Program-made: the position numbers and the translations under genes
Part shown: positions 1 through 8,032 of the stretch, in pieces
Layout: each line of letters starts with the position of its first letter
How positions within the stretch are numbered: the stretch's first letter is position 1
Assembly: GCA_029260115.1 (NCBI GenBank)
Contig: JAJDDW010000090.1
Coordinates: forward strand, 1-34,434
DNA length: 34,434 nt
From: Phycisphaerae bacterium
GTDB taxonomy: Bacteria > Planctomycetota > Phycisphaerae > UBA1845
Direction: 5' to 3'
The notes under the pieces: model-generated
The model's database searches: none
Told to the model about the DNA's origin: nothing
The model's input: only the letters and a program-made list of their open reading frames with translations

Positions 1-2
1 CT

Positions 3-2093
3 CATCTACTGGAAGACTTGGGCGTGCCACCGGCTTGGCTGGGGCAAACCACGCTCGGCGAGAATGTCGATCGCAGTTACAGGCTACCCAATTCGCTGGA
101 TGATCTACGAAATCAAATCGCAACACATCTTGGCTTAGTGCCGCTGGCGTTGGGCGTGATTTTGCTCGTATTTGTGATTTGCTTTCGAAGTTTCGTCGCG
201 GCTTTACTTCCCCTTGCAGAAGTGGGCGCCGCGTTGGTTTTCGTGTTCGGATTAATGGGCTACTTTGACGTACCCATTTATCTAACCATAGCCGTGCTGC
301 CCGTGATTCTTACGGCTGTGGGTGTGGCGGACGAAATTCATATATTCACCCGCTATCGACAATTATTACGATCTCAGCCTGACGCTCCCTACCGCGCACT
401 TATTGAAGAAACGATGAGGGAGTTGCAATCGCCGATTATCAAAACTTCGCTTACCACGTCGATTGGTTTTCTTTCGTTTGCCCTATCCCCTATTCGCCCG
501 GTACAGGCGTTTGGTATCTTTACGGCTATCGGCGTTTTGTTTTGCATGATGTGGTCGCTCACGGTCATTCCAGCGTTGCTTTCATTGATCGACGTCAAGC
601 ATGTGACACCTCGTAAAAACAGCTCGGCAGATTTATCGCTAATTAGCGGCTCACGATCTGGCTCTCGCGTGGCTGAATTTATTATACGGCGCCGAAATTG
701 GATTGGCGTAGCTTGCTTACTGCTCATGCTGATGAGCGGAAACGGGATACAACGAGTGACCGTACAAGATAGCTGGATCGATGGTTTTTCGCCGACAAGT
801 TCGTTCTATCAGGCAACCGCGCGATTCAACGAACAGTTCCTCGGGATGCACGTTTTACTACTGAGTGTTGAGGGTGAAACGAAAACGCAGGCGGGCACCA
901 TTAACGGAGATGTCATCGACAAAAAAGCGATTAACTTCCCTATTGGCAGCCTCGCTGATGCAAATTCTTTAACGGGCTGTCGAATCACTATCCGGCGATT
1001 GCGACCGACAGGCGCTCGCCCTTCCATGCGCGATGAGTGGATATCTTGGATCGATTCGGTAGAGACTAACGAAAAAGCTATCGTCGTTACGCCTATGAGT
1101 AAGCAAGGCTCGCCGCTATTTCGCATGCGCCTCAATTCAAATGAAACCGTAACATTCGCGATAGCCTGTGAGCCGTTTAGGGATCCGCGCGTGCTTGCAA
1201 TGGCGGACGAGCTGGAATCTTATCTTGGCCAGCAAAAGGAATTCGCCGTCGGCGGGACGGTAGGTATCGCCGATTTACTCAAAACCACAAACTTGATGAG
1301 CCAAGGATTGCGTGAAGAATCACGTATGATTCCCGATAGCGCGGATCGAGTGGATTGGCTGTGGCGGCAATACGAACGCATTCGCGGACAGGCGCGGCGA
1401 CGACAAATTGTATCCGACGATTTCGACAAAGCGTTGATACCTGTGTTTCTTAAAGATGCGAACTTCGTAGCGACCGAAGCACTTATTCGAAAGATTAGAA
1501 GTTACGAGGCTGAGCATCTTGCACCAGCCGGGCTACGCATCAAATTGGGCGGCGATGTAGCCGTGAGTCAGTCGCTTATCGGGGCGATCGTTTCTACGCA
1601 GCTTCGATCACTGTTAATTTCGCTCGTCGGCATTGGTTTAATCACTTCAATATTGAACCGATCACTTCTTTGGGGGCTGCTTAGCGTACTGCCATGCGCG
1701 TTGGCTGTGCTACTCAATTTTGCGGTGATGGGCTGGTCGGGCATGCCGTTAGGCGTAGCCACCTCAATGTTCGCCGGCATGACACTGGGCATCGGGGTTG
1801 ATTTTTCCATTCACTTCCTCGAACGCTATCGCCGACAGCGCGCACTTGGCTCTTCTCATGCCATCGCGCTCACAGACACCATGTCCGTCGCAGGCCCAGC
1901 GATTCTGATCGATGCGCTCGGCATCGGGCTGGGGTTCGGCGTGTTGGTGCTATCGCAGGTACCAGCCAACGCTCGGCTGGGGGCGCTAGTAGCCGTTAGC
2001 GTTGTCGGATGCCTGATTTTTTCGCTACTTCTATTGCCGAGTTTGCTGACGATTTTGTTTGGCAGACAAAAAAACCACGAGCCGCAGGCTTAA
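3..2093 (+). CDS. RND/MMPL-family exporter, C-terminal part (5' end outside window)
   Basis: The reading frame is open from the first bases, so the gene begins upstream; the TTG at 18 is only an internal codon. About 696 residues are visible. Two multi-helix blocks can be seen. The first, near residues 40-190, is a membrane block ending with the GVADEIHIFTRYR motif. The second, over the last 170 residues, contains GMTLGIGVDFSIHFLERYRR. In the RND superfamily the matching segments are the paired sterol-sensing-like/MMPL domains, which use the proton gradient to move lipids or other hydrophobic substrates. A large soluble (periplasmic) domain of about 280 residues lies between them. Full-length relatives have about 800-900 residues, so only the N-terminal helix and first soluble domain are missing. 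The substrate cannot be inferred. No terminator is evident after the stop. Confidence 0.85.
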   Translation, partial: HLLEDLGVPPAWLGQTTLGENVDRSYRLPNSLDDLRNQIATHLGLVPLALGVILLVFVICFRSFVAALLPLAEVGAALVFVFGLMGYFDVPIYLTIAVLPVILTAVGVADEIHIFTRYRQLLRSQPDAPYRALIEETMRELQSPIIKTSLTTSIGFLSFALSPIRPVQAFGIFTAIGVLFCMMWSLTVIPALLSLIDVKHVTPRKNSSADLSLISGSRSGSRVAEFIIRRRNWIGVACLLLMLMSGNGIQRVTVQDSWIDGFSPTSSFYQATARFNEQFLGMHVLLLSVEGETKTQAGTINGDVIDKKAINFPIGSLADANSLTGCRITIRRLRPTGARPSMRDEWISWIDSVETNEKAIVVTPMSKQGSPLFRMRLNSNETVTFAIACEPFRDPRVLAMADELESYLGQQKEFAVGGTVGIADLLKTTNLMSQGLREESRMIPDSADRVDWLWRQYERIRGQARRRQIVSDDFDKALIPVFLKDANFVATEALIRKIRSYEAEHLAPAGLRIKLGGDVAVSQSLIGAIVSTQLRSLLISLVGIGLITSILNRSLLWGLLSVLPCALAVLLNFAVMGWSGMPLGVATSMFAGMTLGIGVDFSIHFLERYRRQRALGSSHAIALTDTMSVAGPAILIDALGIGLGFGVLVLSQVPANARLGALVAVSVVGCLIFSLLLLPSLLTILFGRQKNHEPQA

Positions 2094-2174
2094 GCCCGCG
2101 CCGAGCTAGGACGCGTAGCTATCTGGCGTAGCGTTATGAATTTTTTGATTGGGCATTCACTTCTTAACACCGCA

Positions 2175-2195
2175 CAAGCTGAAGTATGCGGCTCG
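2175..2195. repeat. 21-bp dispersed repeat, copy 1 (between RND exporter and next gene)
   Basis: The 21-bp string matches positions 9251-9271 at 20 of 21 bases (one T/C change). It lies in the 172-bp gap after the exporter. That gap otherwise holds only a short fragment (about 2222-2232) resembling half of the hairpin repeat found at 7726 and 7982. No gene is visible in the gap. Confidence 0.5.
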
Positions 2196-2265
2196 TTAAA
2201 CTTGAATGTGCAAGTGCAAAGGACATGGGACACTCGCCCTGCAAAGCCGCGCGACATCTTTTCAT

Positions 2266-2706
2266 CTAATTCGTCACCTCGAAATCAACCTTGTAATTAC
2301 AATCATTACCATCCGGCCTGGTCCCTACTACTTCTAGCGAGTTAATCATTTTTTTCTCATCGCTGGTGATGGTATCTATCTGATCAAATTCGATGGAATG
2401 ATGCAACATTCTCCCCGGTGCATGTTGCCGCGTAATGCCGAACACCGTTGTCGATCCACTAGAAGGCCCTTCGGAAGATAGAAGATGCATTCGATATGCA
2501 TCCTTATGCGGATGAACAAAAGCGTTTGTGATACTTTGGATTTTTGTGCTGTCTACGACAAGATTTATGACAAGCGACTTCCCCTTGAACCTAGCCTGTA
2601 GCACGCGCATGTCTGAAATTACTAGCCGACGTTTAATAATTAACACCGCAACAATAGCAACCACGGCCAAGGCAAGTATAACTAACATCTTCGGGGAACG
2701 AATCAT
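2266..2706 (-). CDS. Membrane-anchored hypothetical protein
   Basis: I do not recognise the family. The 146-residue product starts with a short basic segment and one hydrophobic helix (residues about 7-24) followed by KRR, so it is probably an N-terminally anchored protein with a soluble domain outside the cytoplasm. The ATG at 2706 is chosen because it overlaps the stop of the acetyltransferase gene as ATGA and has a GGGTGGGA stretch just upstream. A TTG four codons earlier is also in frame. The overlap implies translational coupling with the GNAT gene. There are no cysteine motifs and no lipobox. Confidence 0.6.
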   Translation of the reverse strand: MIRSPKMLVILALAVVAIVAVLIIKRRLVISDMRVLQARFKGKSLVINLVVDSTKIQSITNAFVHPHKDAYRMHLLSSEGPSSGSTTVFGITRQHAPGRMLHHSIEFDQIDTITSDEKKMINSLEVVGTRPDGNDCNYKVDFEVTN

Positions 2707-3266
2707 ATTCCCACCCAATCACTTCTCAGCAATCCATAAAATACCGTATCACTAATCTCGTCCCCCACGATCCATCTTTCTCTTAGGTATCCCTCACGTC
2801 GAAATCCCAGGCTTTCGAGCAATCGAATGGAGGCATCATTTCGCGGGTCTACATCCGCTTCGAGGCGAAGGAGTTTTAGTTCTTCAAATGAAAATTTAAG
2901 CAAGCGTTGTAGCGCTTCCGTCATGTAGCCCTGCCCCCAATGATCTTGACGCAGGGCGAAGCCGATTTCCGCTCGGCGGTTCTGAACATCAACCTCAGCC
3001 AGCGTGCAAGTGCCAATGACAACGTCATCGCTACGACAAGCCACGCCCCACTGATAGAGCGAGCCTTTAGCAAAATATCGCCGCACACTCTCAACCATCT
3101 CCACAGCGTCAGCCATGCCAGCCCACGGCGGTGAACTCCAATATCGCATCACCTGAGCGTCAGAAAATATCTCAAAAAGCGCCTCCGCATCGCGGTCCTC
3201 AAGCCACCGCAATACTAGCCGCTCTGACGAAAGTGAAGGAAGCTTGTCACCTTTTATCATTGTCAT
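2703..3266 (-). CDS. GNAT-family N-acetyltransferase (RimJ/RimL type)
   Basis: The 187-residue product has the GNAT architecture typical of RimJ/RimL-like enzymes. It begins with ERLVLRWLEDRDAEAL near residue 15. The acetyl-CoA pyrophosphate-binding loop R-Q-D-H-W-G-Q-G is at residues 106-113. The C-terminal segment NDASIRLLESLGFRREGYLRE is typical of the family and is described here by its position near residue 145. Such enzymes transfer acetyl from acetyl-CoA to amino groups of proteins, peptides or small molecules; the acceptor cannot be told from sequence. It is the first gene of a two-gene unit, and its TGA overlaps the next ATG. Length is normal for the family. Confidence 0.85.
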   Translation of the reverse strand: MTMIKGDKLPSLSSERLVLRWLEDRDAEALFEIFSDAQVMRYWSSPPWAGMADAVEMVESVRRYFAKGSLYQWGVACRSDDVVIGTCTLAEVDVQNRRAEIGFALRQDHWGQGYMTEALQRLLKFSFEELKLLRLEADVDPRNDASIRLLESLGFRREGYLRERWIVGDEISDTVFYGLLRSDWVGI

Positions 3267-3290
3267 CAGTCTACCATCTCAAGATTCCGA

Positions 3291-3368
3291 GTGGCATGCC
3301 CAAGCACAGAGCGGGCATGGTCAATCGGACGCCATACATGCTCGCGCCTAGGGGCTTGAGCATGCCAC
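3291..3368. repeat. 78-bp inverted-repeat element (REPIN-like), copy 1
   Basis: The ends form terminal inverted repeats: GTGGCATGCCCAAG at the left, and CTTGAGCATGCCAC at the right, 13 of 14 positions complementary. A second 78-bp copy lies at 6408-6485 with about 83% identity by my count (65/78). The element fills most of the 117-bp gap between the GNAT gene and the zinc-ribbon gene and has no coding potential of its own. Its size and paired ends resemble REPINs or small MITEs; mobility is inferred only. Confidence 0.65.
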
Positions 3369-3383
3369 CCGACCGGAGTTAGA

Positions 3384-4163
3384 TTATCGTGTAAGACGAG
3401 GAATACCAGCATCTGAAATTTGCACCATTGATCGGACGAATAGAAACGCAGCAAGCATCAAGATGACAACCAACCATCGAGACCTACTACGATACCACAA
3501 AACAACAAAAATAATTATAATCCACCAAATGATGACAATCGTTGCTGGGTATATATGACCTCTACAATAGCTGTTAAGGAAAGGCCAGCCGACTGAATAG
3601 TCTTGCCACCTTAGCCAGCGTCCAGCACAGTAAAAAGGCCAGATTGGAAGAAAGACCGCCGAATACATAGTTACGATGCACCAGTATCTTAATCGGTGAG
3701 CAAAGCTCCAATAATTTGATTGGCGTCGTGAAATGACAGCAAATACACCAGAAAAAAAGAGTATCAACAATACCATAACTGTAATAACAAAAAAGGTAGG
3801 AAGTAAGTTGCCTAAATAGTGTCGCCAGCCCCAGTCTGACTTGAAAGGACACCCAAGAGCGATCCATACATTGGGGCTAATCGCAATCAAGAAGACCGCT
3901 ATAGCCGGACCAAGCGGCTCATCAAATCGTAAACGCTGGGCGAACGACCTCGGTCGAAAAAGCATGTGCAATAGCGTCTGCAATGTTCGAGGAATTAACG
4001 CCCAGCCTCGTTTACCATAAACCGGTGTACCACGGCGGCGAAGTTCCGGATCATGGCTTAGCATTTTGATGTCAAAAGTCGAACCGCATTCCGGACAGAC
4101 ATTACGCACCAAACCAGTCAGGTTGTAGCCGCACTTCTGACAATGCAATCCGATGTCGTCCAT
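3384..4163 (-). CDS. Zinc-ribbon multi-pass membrane protein
   Basis: The 259-residue product starts with a zinc ribbon: cysteines 8, 11, 23 and 26 in the pattern C-x2-CGYNLTGL-x5-CPECG. This N-terminal ribbon is a hallmark of many uncharacterised planctomycete membrane proteins. A linker with charged residues follows. Then come about five hydrophobic segments (roughly residues 88-105, 118-145, 160-180, 205-225 and 230-246), so the body is an integral membrane domain, possibly Yip1-like. The function is unknown. It lies five bases downstream of nothing coding and starts six bases before the hydrolase stop, so it may be cotranscribed with the hydrolase gene. Confidence 0.75.
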   Translation of the reverse strand: MDDIGLHCQKCGYNLTGLVRNVCPECGSTFDIKMLSHDPELRRRGTPVYGKRGWALIPRTLQTLLHMLFRPRSFAQRLRFDEPLGPAIAVFLIAISPNVWIALGCPFKSDWGWRHYLGNLLPTFFVITVMVLLILFFSGVFAVISRRQSNYWSFAHRLRYWCIVTMYSAVFLPIWPFYCAGRWLRWQDYSVGWPFLNSYCRGHIYPATIVIIWWIIIIFVVLWYRSRSRWLVVILMLAAFLFVRSMVQISDAGIPRLTR

Positions 4164-4168
4164 GGCGA

Positions 4169-6100
4169 TTACTCCTCGTTACTATCCTCCAATAACGTCA
4201 CATCAATCCGACTTGCGTGCCCCTTTGATCGATGGACGCGCTGCGTCGCTTTCACAAAATCTTCCTCGTCAGCCTTGAACACATTATCGACGTAGTTGTG
4301 CGGATTGCGGTCTACGATGGGGAACCAGGTGCTTTGTATTTGTATCATGACGCGGTGCCCGGCCTCGAATGTGTGCAGCACGTCTTGCAGTTCCAAGCGG
4401 ATGTGCGTTGGCTCGTTTGGCACGAACGGCTCGGGATGCTCATAGCTATTGCGGAATCGCCCGCGAATCACCTCGCTGCGGACCATCATTTGGTAGTTAC
4501 CCATGTGTTTATTGTCGCTGACGAATTCGTGATCTTCGGCGTCCGGCGGGAATACGTCGATGACCTTAACAATCCAGTCCGAAGCCGTGCCAGACGTTGA
4601 CACCCACAGGTCAGCGTTGATCGGACCAGCCACGGTCATCGCATCGTCCAACACATCTGTCTGATACGTCAACACATCCGTGCGGCGGCTAGCGAATCGC
4701 TGATCGTCCGTCATATACTCGCGCGTCATGCCCTTGTCCACGGCCTCGGTAAATGGCACTGGCTTATTGGGATCGCTCACGTACTCGTCATACGCAGCGT
4801 TATCATCTGAGGGAGGCTCGAACGACAACCGGCTATCCTCTCGAGCGAAAAGACTCTTAGACTGCAAGCCCAACGGTGGCCAATGATCGAATTTTCGCCA
4901 CTCATTCGCCCCTGTCTCGAATACATACGCCTCAGGAAGATCAAGCTGGCCCTCCCCTTTCAAATGATATTTGAAAAACGGCGTAATGATATTTTCGTTA
5001 TAAAATTCAGCCGTCTTCGCATCGAACGAAACGTTGCCAAGATGATCGCCAGCGCCCCGTGCCCAGCCGCCATGACGCCACGGGCCCATGACTAGCGCAT
5101 TAAACACGTCGGGGTTTTTCTCTTCCACACTTCGGTAAATATTGAGTGGGCCATAAAGGTCTTCGGCGTCGAACAAGCCACCTACCGTCAGCACGGCTGG
5201 CGATACATTGTTGAGGTGCGGGAGAATGTCGCGTTTCTGCCAAAATTCGTCGTAGTTGGGATGCTCGATAGCTTCATTCCAAAACGCAATCTCGTCGTGA
5301 AAGTATTTTTCGTTTACGTTTTTGAGTGGGCCAAGATCGAGAAAGAATTGATAGCCATCGGGCGTGCCGTGATCGAAGCGCTCGCCGAAATTTTTAGTAG
5401 GTTCTGGGCGTGCTTGGCCGAACATCGAGATAAAGTTAAACGTATGCGGCAAGAAGAATGCGCCGTGATGATGAAAATCATCGTAAAACCAGTCGGCAAT
5501 CGGCGCTTGCGGGGACACGGCTACTAGCGCTGGGTGATGGTCGATCATGCTCGCTGCGGAGTAGAATCCTGGATACGAAATCCCCCACATGCCAGCCCGG
5601 CCATTGTTGTTGGGAATGTTTTTTAGCAGCCAATCGATGGTATCATAAGCGTCGGTGCTTTCGTCGATGTCAGTCTTGCTCTTTTTGTTTTCAACGTGCG
5701 GCGTCATATTAACGAATTCACCTTCAGACATAAACGCGCCACGTACATCTTGAAATACAAAGATATATCCATCGTCGGTAAGTTGTTGATTTGGCCCAAG
5801 CATTGGTCTATACCGACTCTCACCATATGGCTTGCAGCTATAGGGTGTGCGAAACAAGATGAACGGATATTTTTCGCGGGTTCGTCTGGGAGAATAGACA
5901 GCCGTGAACAACTTCACGCCGTCTCGCATGGGGATCATAAATTCCTGCTTGTGGTATTGCTGCTGAACTTTGGCCATTGACCCGCGCATTTGAACGGCGT
6001 GATTTTTTTCCGCATGTTTTGCGTTACGCATAGCGCAGCCCGGCATTAACATGGTCGTCAATAATAATTGAACCGCGATATACTTACGTCGATAAATCAT
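4169..6100 (-). CDS. CocE/NonD-family hydrolase (X-Pro dipeptidyl-peptidase S15-like), exported
   Basis: The 643-residue product carries the CocE/S15 alpha/beta-hydrolase features: GYIFVFQDVRG near 111, the nucleophile Ser175 in GISYPG, a probable acid Asp311 in GLFDAED, and His343 in GPWRHGGW. A C-terminal jelly-roll domain (about 400-640) follows, as in cocaine esterase. Family members cleave acyl, peptide or beta-lactam-like bonds; the substrate here is unknown. The ATG at 6100 is preferred because it follows CGGAGAAGAG and begins an export signal with an imperfect lipobox (LMPGC, Cys22). An in-frame ATG at 6232 would add 44 residues holding two C-x2-C pairs before the signal, which makes little sense for an exported protein. 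It is likely a periplasmic or envelope enzyme. Confidence 0.85.
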   Translation of the reverse strand: MIYRRKYIAVQLLLTTMLMPGCAMRNAKHAEKNHAVQMRGSMAKVQQQYHKQEFMIPMRDGVKLFTAVYSPRRTREKYPFILFRTPYSCKPYGESRYRPMLGPNQQLTDDGYIFVFQDVRGAFMSEGEFVNMTPHVENKKSKTDIDESTDAYDTIDWLLKNIPNNNGRAGMWGISYPGFYSAASMIDHHPALVAVSPQAPIADWFYDDFHHHGAFFLPHTFNFISMFGQARPEPTKNFGERFDHGTPDGYQFFLDLGPLKNVNEKYFHDEIAFWNEAIEHPNYDEFWQKRDILPHLNNVSPAVLTVGGLFDAEDLYGPLNIYRSVEEKNPDVFNALVMGPWRHGGWARGAGDHLGNVSFDAKTAEFYNENIITPFFKYHLKGEGQLDLPEAYVFETGANEWRKFDHWPPLGLQSKSLFAREDSRLSFEPPSDDNAAYDEYVSDPNKPVPFTEAVDKGMTREYMTDDQRFASRRTDVLTYQTDVLDDAMTVAGPINADLWVSTSGTASDWIVKVIDVFPPDAEDHEFVSDNKHMGNYQMMVRSEVIRGRFRNSYEHPEPFVPNEPTHIRLELQDVLHTFEAGHRVMIQIQSTWFPIVDRNPHNYVDNVFKADEEDFVKATQRVHRSKGHASRIDVTLLEDSNEE

Positions 6101-6323
6101 CTCTTCTCCGATTCCTTTTATGTATTTACACTCCCGACAGCCATACATTAGTCTGACACGCGAACGATTGCACGCCCCACATATAAAGTACGTGACCGGT
6201 GATCTCTCCAGGGACTTATAGCGATAGATCATCGCGGTGCTGCGCTATGGCTAAACCGGTTTTCTGGATGAAATTTTTTACATTTTTTGAATTGGTCGGC
6301 AAAGGACGGATCGCCGTACACCT

Positions 6324-6402
6324 CGTCATACCCGCGGAGGCGGGTATCCAGTTTTTGCCAATAAAAAACGGCTGCTGGATTCCCACCTTCGTGGGTATGA
6401 CG
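6324..6402. repeat. 79-bp MITE-like element, copy 1
   Basis: The two ends are inverted copies of each other over 28 bp with 24 matches. Each end contains its own small inverted repeat (ACCCGCGGAGGCGGGT at the left). A second copy of exactly 79 bp is at 14005-14083. The end sequence follows the widespread CGTCATxCCCGCxxxxGCGGGxATCCAG theme of short bacterial inverted-repeat elements. It sits between the hydrolase gene and the lipoprotein gene. No transposase is in the window. Confidence 0.75.
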
Positions 6403-6407
6403 ACAGC

Positions 6408-6485
6408 GTGCCATGTCTGAGCACAACGCGGGCATGGTCATTCGGACGTCAAACATGCTCGCGCCAAGCGGCTTTAGCTTGCCAC
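6408..6485. repeat. 78-bp inverted-repeat element (REPIN-like), copy 2
   Basis: This is a diverged copy of the element at 3291-3368, same length, about 83% identical. Its terminal inverted repeats are more decayed (GTGCCATGTCTGAG against CTTTAGCTTGCCAC). It begins six bases after the 79-bp element ends, and the hairpin repeat at 6497 follows it closely, so three unrelated repeat families are stacked in one intergenic region. Confidence 0.65.
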
Positions 6486-6496
6486 CCGCCTTTCTA

Positions 6497-6544
6497 CATC
6501 ATCGACTCCCCCTGTCCAAAGAGAAGGACATTGGCCACCCGGCC
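6497..6544. repeat. Hairpin repeat, diverged copy 1
   Basis: It matches the 49-bp repeats at 7726 and 7982 but with several changes, which break the stem (CCCTGTCC against GGACATTGG). After it comes TTTCGTGGGAATGAC, which resembles the right end of the 79-bp element and may be a further fragment. The whole 481-bp gap 6101-6581 holds only repeats and the promoter side of the hydrolase gene; no gene is visible in it. Confidence 0.55.
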
Positions 6545-6581
6545 TTTCGTGGGAATGACCTATTGACTTCGTAGCCCGAGA

Positions 6582-7358
6582 TTAGGATCGCGTCGGGTCA
6601 GTGGGGAAATTGTCGTTGGTATCGCTAATTCCGTCGCCGTCAGTGTCTACAGACGAGCCGCCACCGACAAGCATTTGAAAGTGAATCGGCAGGAAAGTAT
6701 TGAAGATGAGTGCGTCGATTTCAGCACTCGGGCCAGCCGCGACTACACCGAAGGCGGTGCCTAGGGGAACGCTATCCACAAACGACGTAGACACGACGAT
6801 GACGGCCGTGAAGCTGTCCCACTGGATGATAGTGGACGAAAATGTGAGATTGATTCCTTGTGCTGGCGTACTTCCGCCTTCATTGAAGCAAATTGTTTCC
6901 ACCGGGCCGACCACACCGAAAAACTGGAGCAACGAATTGATTTCGATATCGCGCAGCGCGCGTGCACTTGTGCCAGCCGTGACCTGTGCGGATATCCATC
7001 GCCAGATAGCCTGCTGATCGTCTCGGATTAAGTTTACACCAAAGCTTTGCTGGTCCTGTATCGTCACAGGGGTCCAGCCTGGCGGGTAGATGAAGCCCAG
7101 CAACGGAGAGCTCGGGTGGATATAGTTGCCGCCTACCGTACTAATAATGGGGATTGTGGTAAGCGCGGTCGTGATCACGCCGTTTTGAACATCATACTGG
7201 ATAGCAAGTGGACCCGTGATGTTAGAGCAAAGCTGCGAAGTCGCGCCAGCGCCGAGGAGGCCGGAATTCCCCACGCCACCTGAACAACCCCAAAGTGCAC
7301 CTAACATCGGCATGCATACTGCGGCGGCGAGTGTGGCACGAAAGTACGTTTTCATCAT
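6582..7358 (-). CDS. Secreted lipoprotein with C-terminal calcium-binding-type repeat
   Basis: The 258-residue product begins with a lipoprotein signal: a hydrophobic stretch and lipobox ALWGC with Cys25. The centre (residues about 45-235) is rich in Thr, Ser, Gly and beta-branched residues and matches no family I know. The C-terminus carries the acidic DTDGDGISDTNDNFP motif, like a thrombospondin type 3 repeat. Such repeats bind calcium and often end secreted proteins of planctomycetes. A cell-surface or periplasmic location is likely; no enzymatic motif is seen. It stands alone, with repeats on both sides. Confidence 0.75.
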   Translation of the reverse strand: MMKTYFRATLAAAVCMPMLGALWGCSGGVGNSGLLGAGATSQLCSNITGPLAIQYDVQNGVITTALTTIPIISTVGGNYIHPSSPLLGFIYPPGWTPVTIQDQQSFGVNLIRDDQQAIWRWISAQVTAGTSARALRDIEINSLLQFFGVVGPVETICFNEGGSTPAQGINLTFSSTIIQWDSFTAVIVVSTSFVDSVPLGTAFGVVAAGPSAEIDALIFNTFLPIHFQMLVGGGSSVDTDGDGISDTNDNFPTDPTRS

Positions 7359-7538
7359 TTTCTTTTCTACTTGTACAAAGTGGATTGAGACCTAGCTTAA
7401 AAGAAAATCCCCCAAAGATTTCAGTCGATGGCATCGGCCAACGATTACTATTCCACGGCCACGCTCACAAATTACACCGCCGTTTGAGTGCTGTCCAGCC
7501 TTTATCCGCAATCATAATTCGTCAGGCATTAGCCCGCC

Positions 7539-7610
7539 CTACCGCCCTTCAAACTTCGCGGGCCTCATTTCTGCGAAGGCTTTCATGTCTGCTTTTTGGG
7601 CCGGGTCGCC
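7539..7610 (-). pseudogene. Remnant 3' end of an enoyl-CoA hydratase gene
   Basis: Reading the minus strand from 7610 gives a 23-codon tail ending ...MKAFAEMRPAKFEGR and a stop. This is nearly the same as the end of the intact hydratase at 8352 (...MKAFAEKRPAKFEGR). At the DNA level 7541-7586 matches 8354-8399 at 44 of 46 bases. Weaker similarity extends past the stop, to about 7496 and 8309 respectively. Upstream of codon 23 the resemblance stops, so the rest of the gene is gone. It looks like a tandem duplicate or paralogue that lost its body. The surrounding 674-bp gap (7359-8032) has no intact gene. Confidence 0.7.
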
Positions 7611-7725
7611 CCTCTCGTTCCGAGGTGAGGGCGTCGATGATCGCGGACAAATATTTCCGTAATTAGTCAATCATCGCTCAGTCAGTCAAAACTGGTTAGG
7701 TGCCTCAACGTGGCACTAAGCACCC

Positions 7726-7774
7726 ATCATCGACTCCCCCATGTCCAAAAAGAAGGACATGGGGCACCCGGCCT
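7726..7774. repeat. 49-bp hairpin repeat, copy 2
   Basis: It is identical over 49 bp to 7982-8030. It contains a perfect 10-bp stem, CCCCATGTCC (7737-7746) and GGACATGGGG (7755-7764), with an 8-base AAAAAGAA loop. No T-run follows on either strand, so it does not look like a normal intrinsic terminator. Confidence 0.75.
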
Positions 7775-7981
7775 GATTCGCTGCGCAAATACTCCATGCG
7801 AGGTCTTGCGCCACCCGACCGCAAACGCAACCTAGCGGTCAAGGCATGCAGATGGCTACACAAAGCATCTTCGTTGAACGAAGGCAGCAACTGTTCAGTG
7901 AATATGAGAGACATCAAGGCCATAGGTTCCGTCCATATTTTTGACTACGAAGTTTTGTGTCTGAACGTGGCCTCGACGCCA

Positions 7982-8030
7982 ATCATCGACTCCCCCATGT
8001 CCAAAAAGAAGGACATGGGGCACCCGGCCT
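7982..8030. repeat. 49-bp hairpin repeat, copy 3
   Basis: It is identical to 7726-7774, including the 10-bp stem and AAAAAGAA loop. A related GTGxCTxAACGTGGC stretch lies just before both copies, so the repeat may be slightly longer. It ends two bases before the stop of the small zinc-ribbon gene at 8033, so it may act as that gene's 3' hairpin. Confidence 0.75.
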
Positions 8031-8032
8031 AA

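Noticed and set aside
2136-2345. 69-residue frame after the RND exporter
   Set aside because: Overlaps a real minus-strand gene and repeat sequence, low complexity, no recognisable features.
3266-3454. Short minus-strand frame between GNAT and zinc-ribbon genes
   Set aside because: It is made of the 78-bp inverted-repeat element and overlaps the end of the zinc-ribbon gene.
7726-8030. CRISPR-like pair of identical 49-bp repeats
   Set aside because: Only two good copies, a 207-bp interval with no unit length, a long self-complementary stem typical of REP-type elements, and no cas genes.
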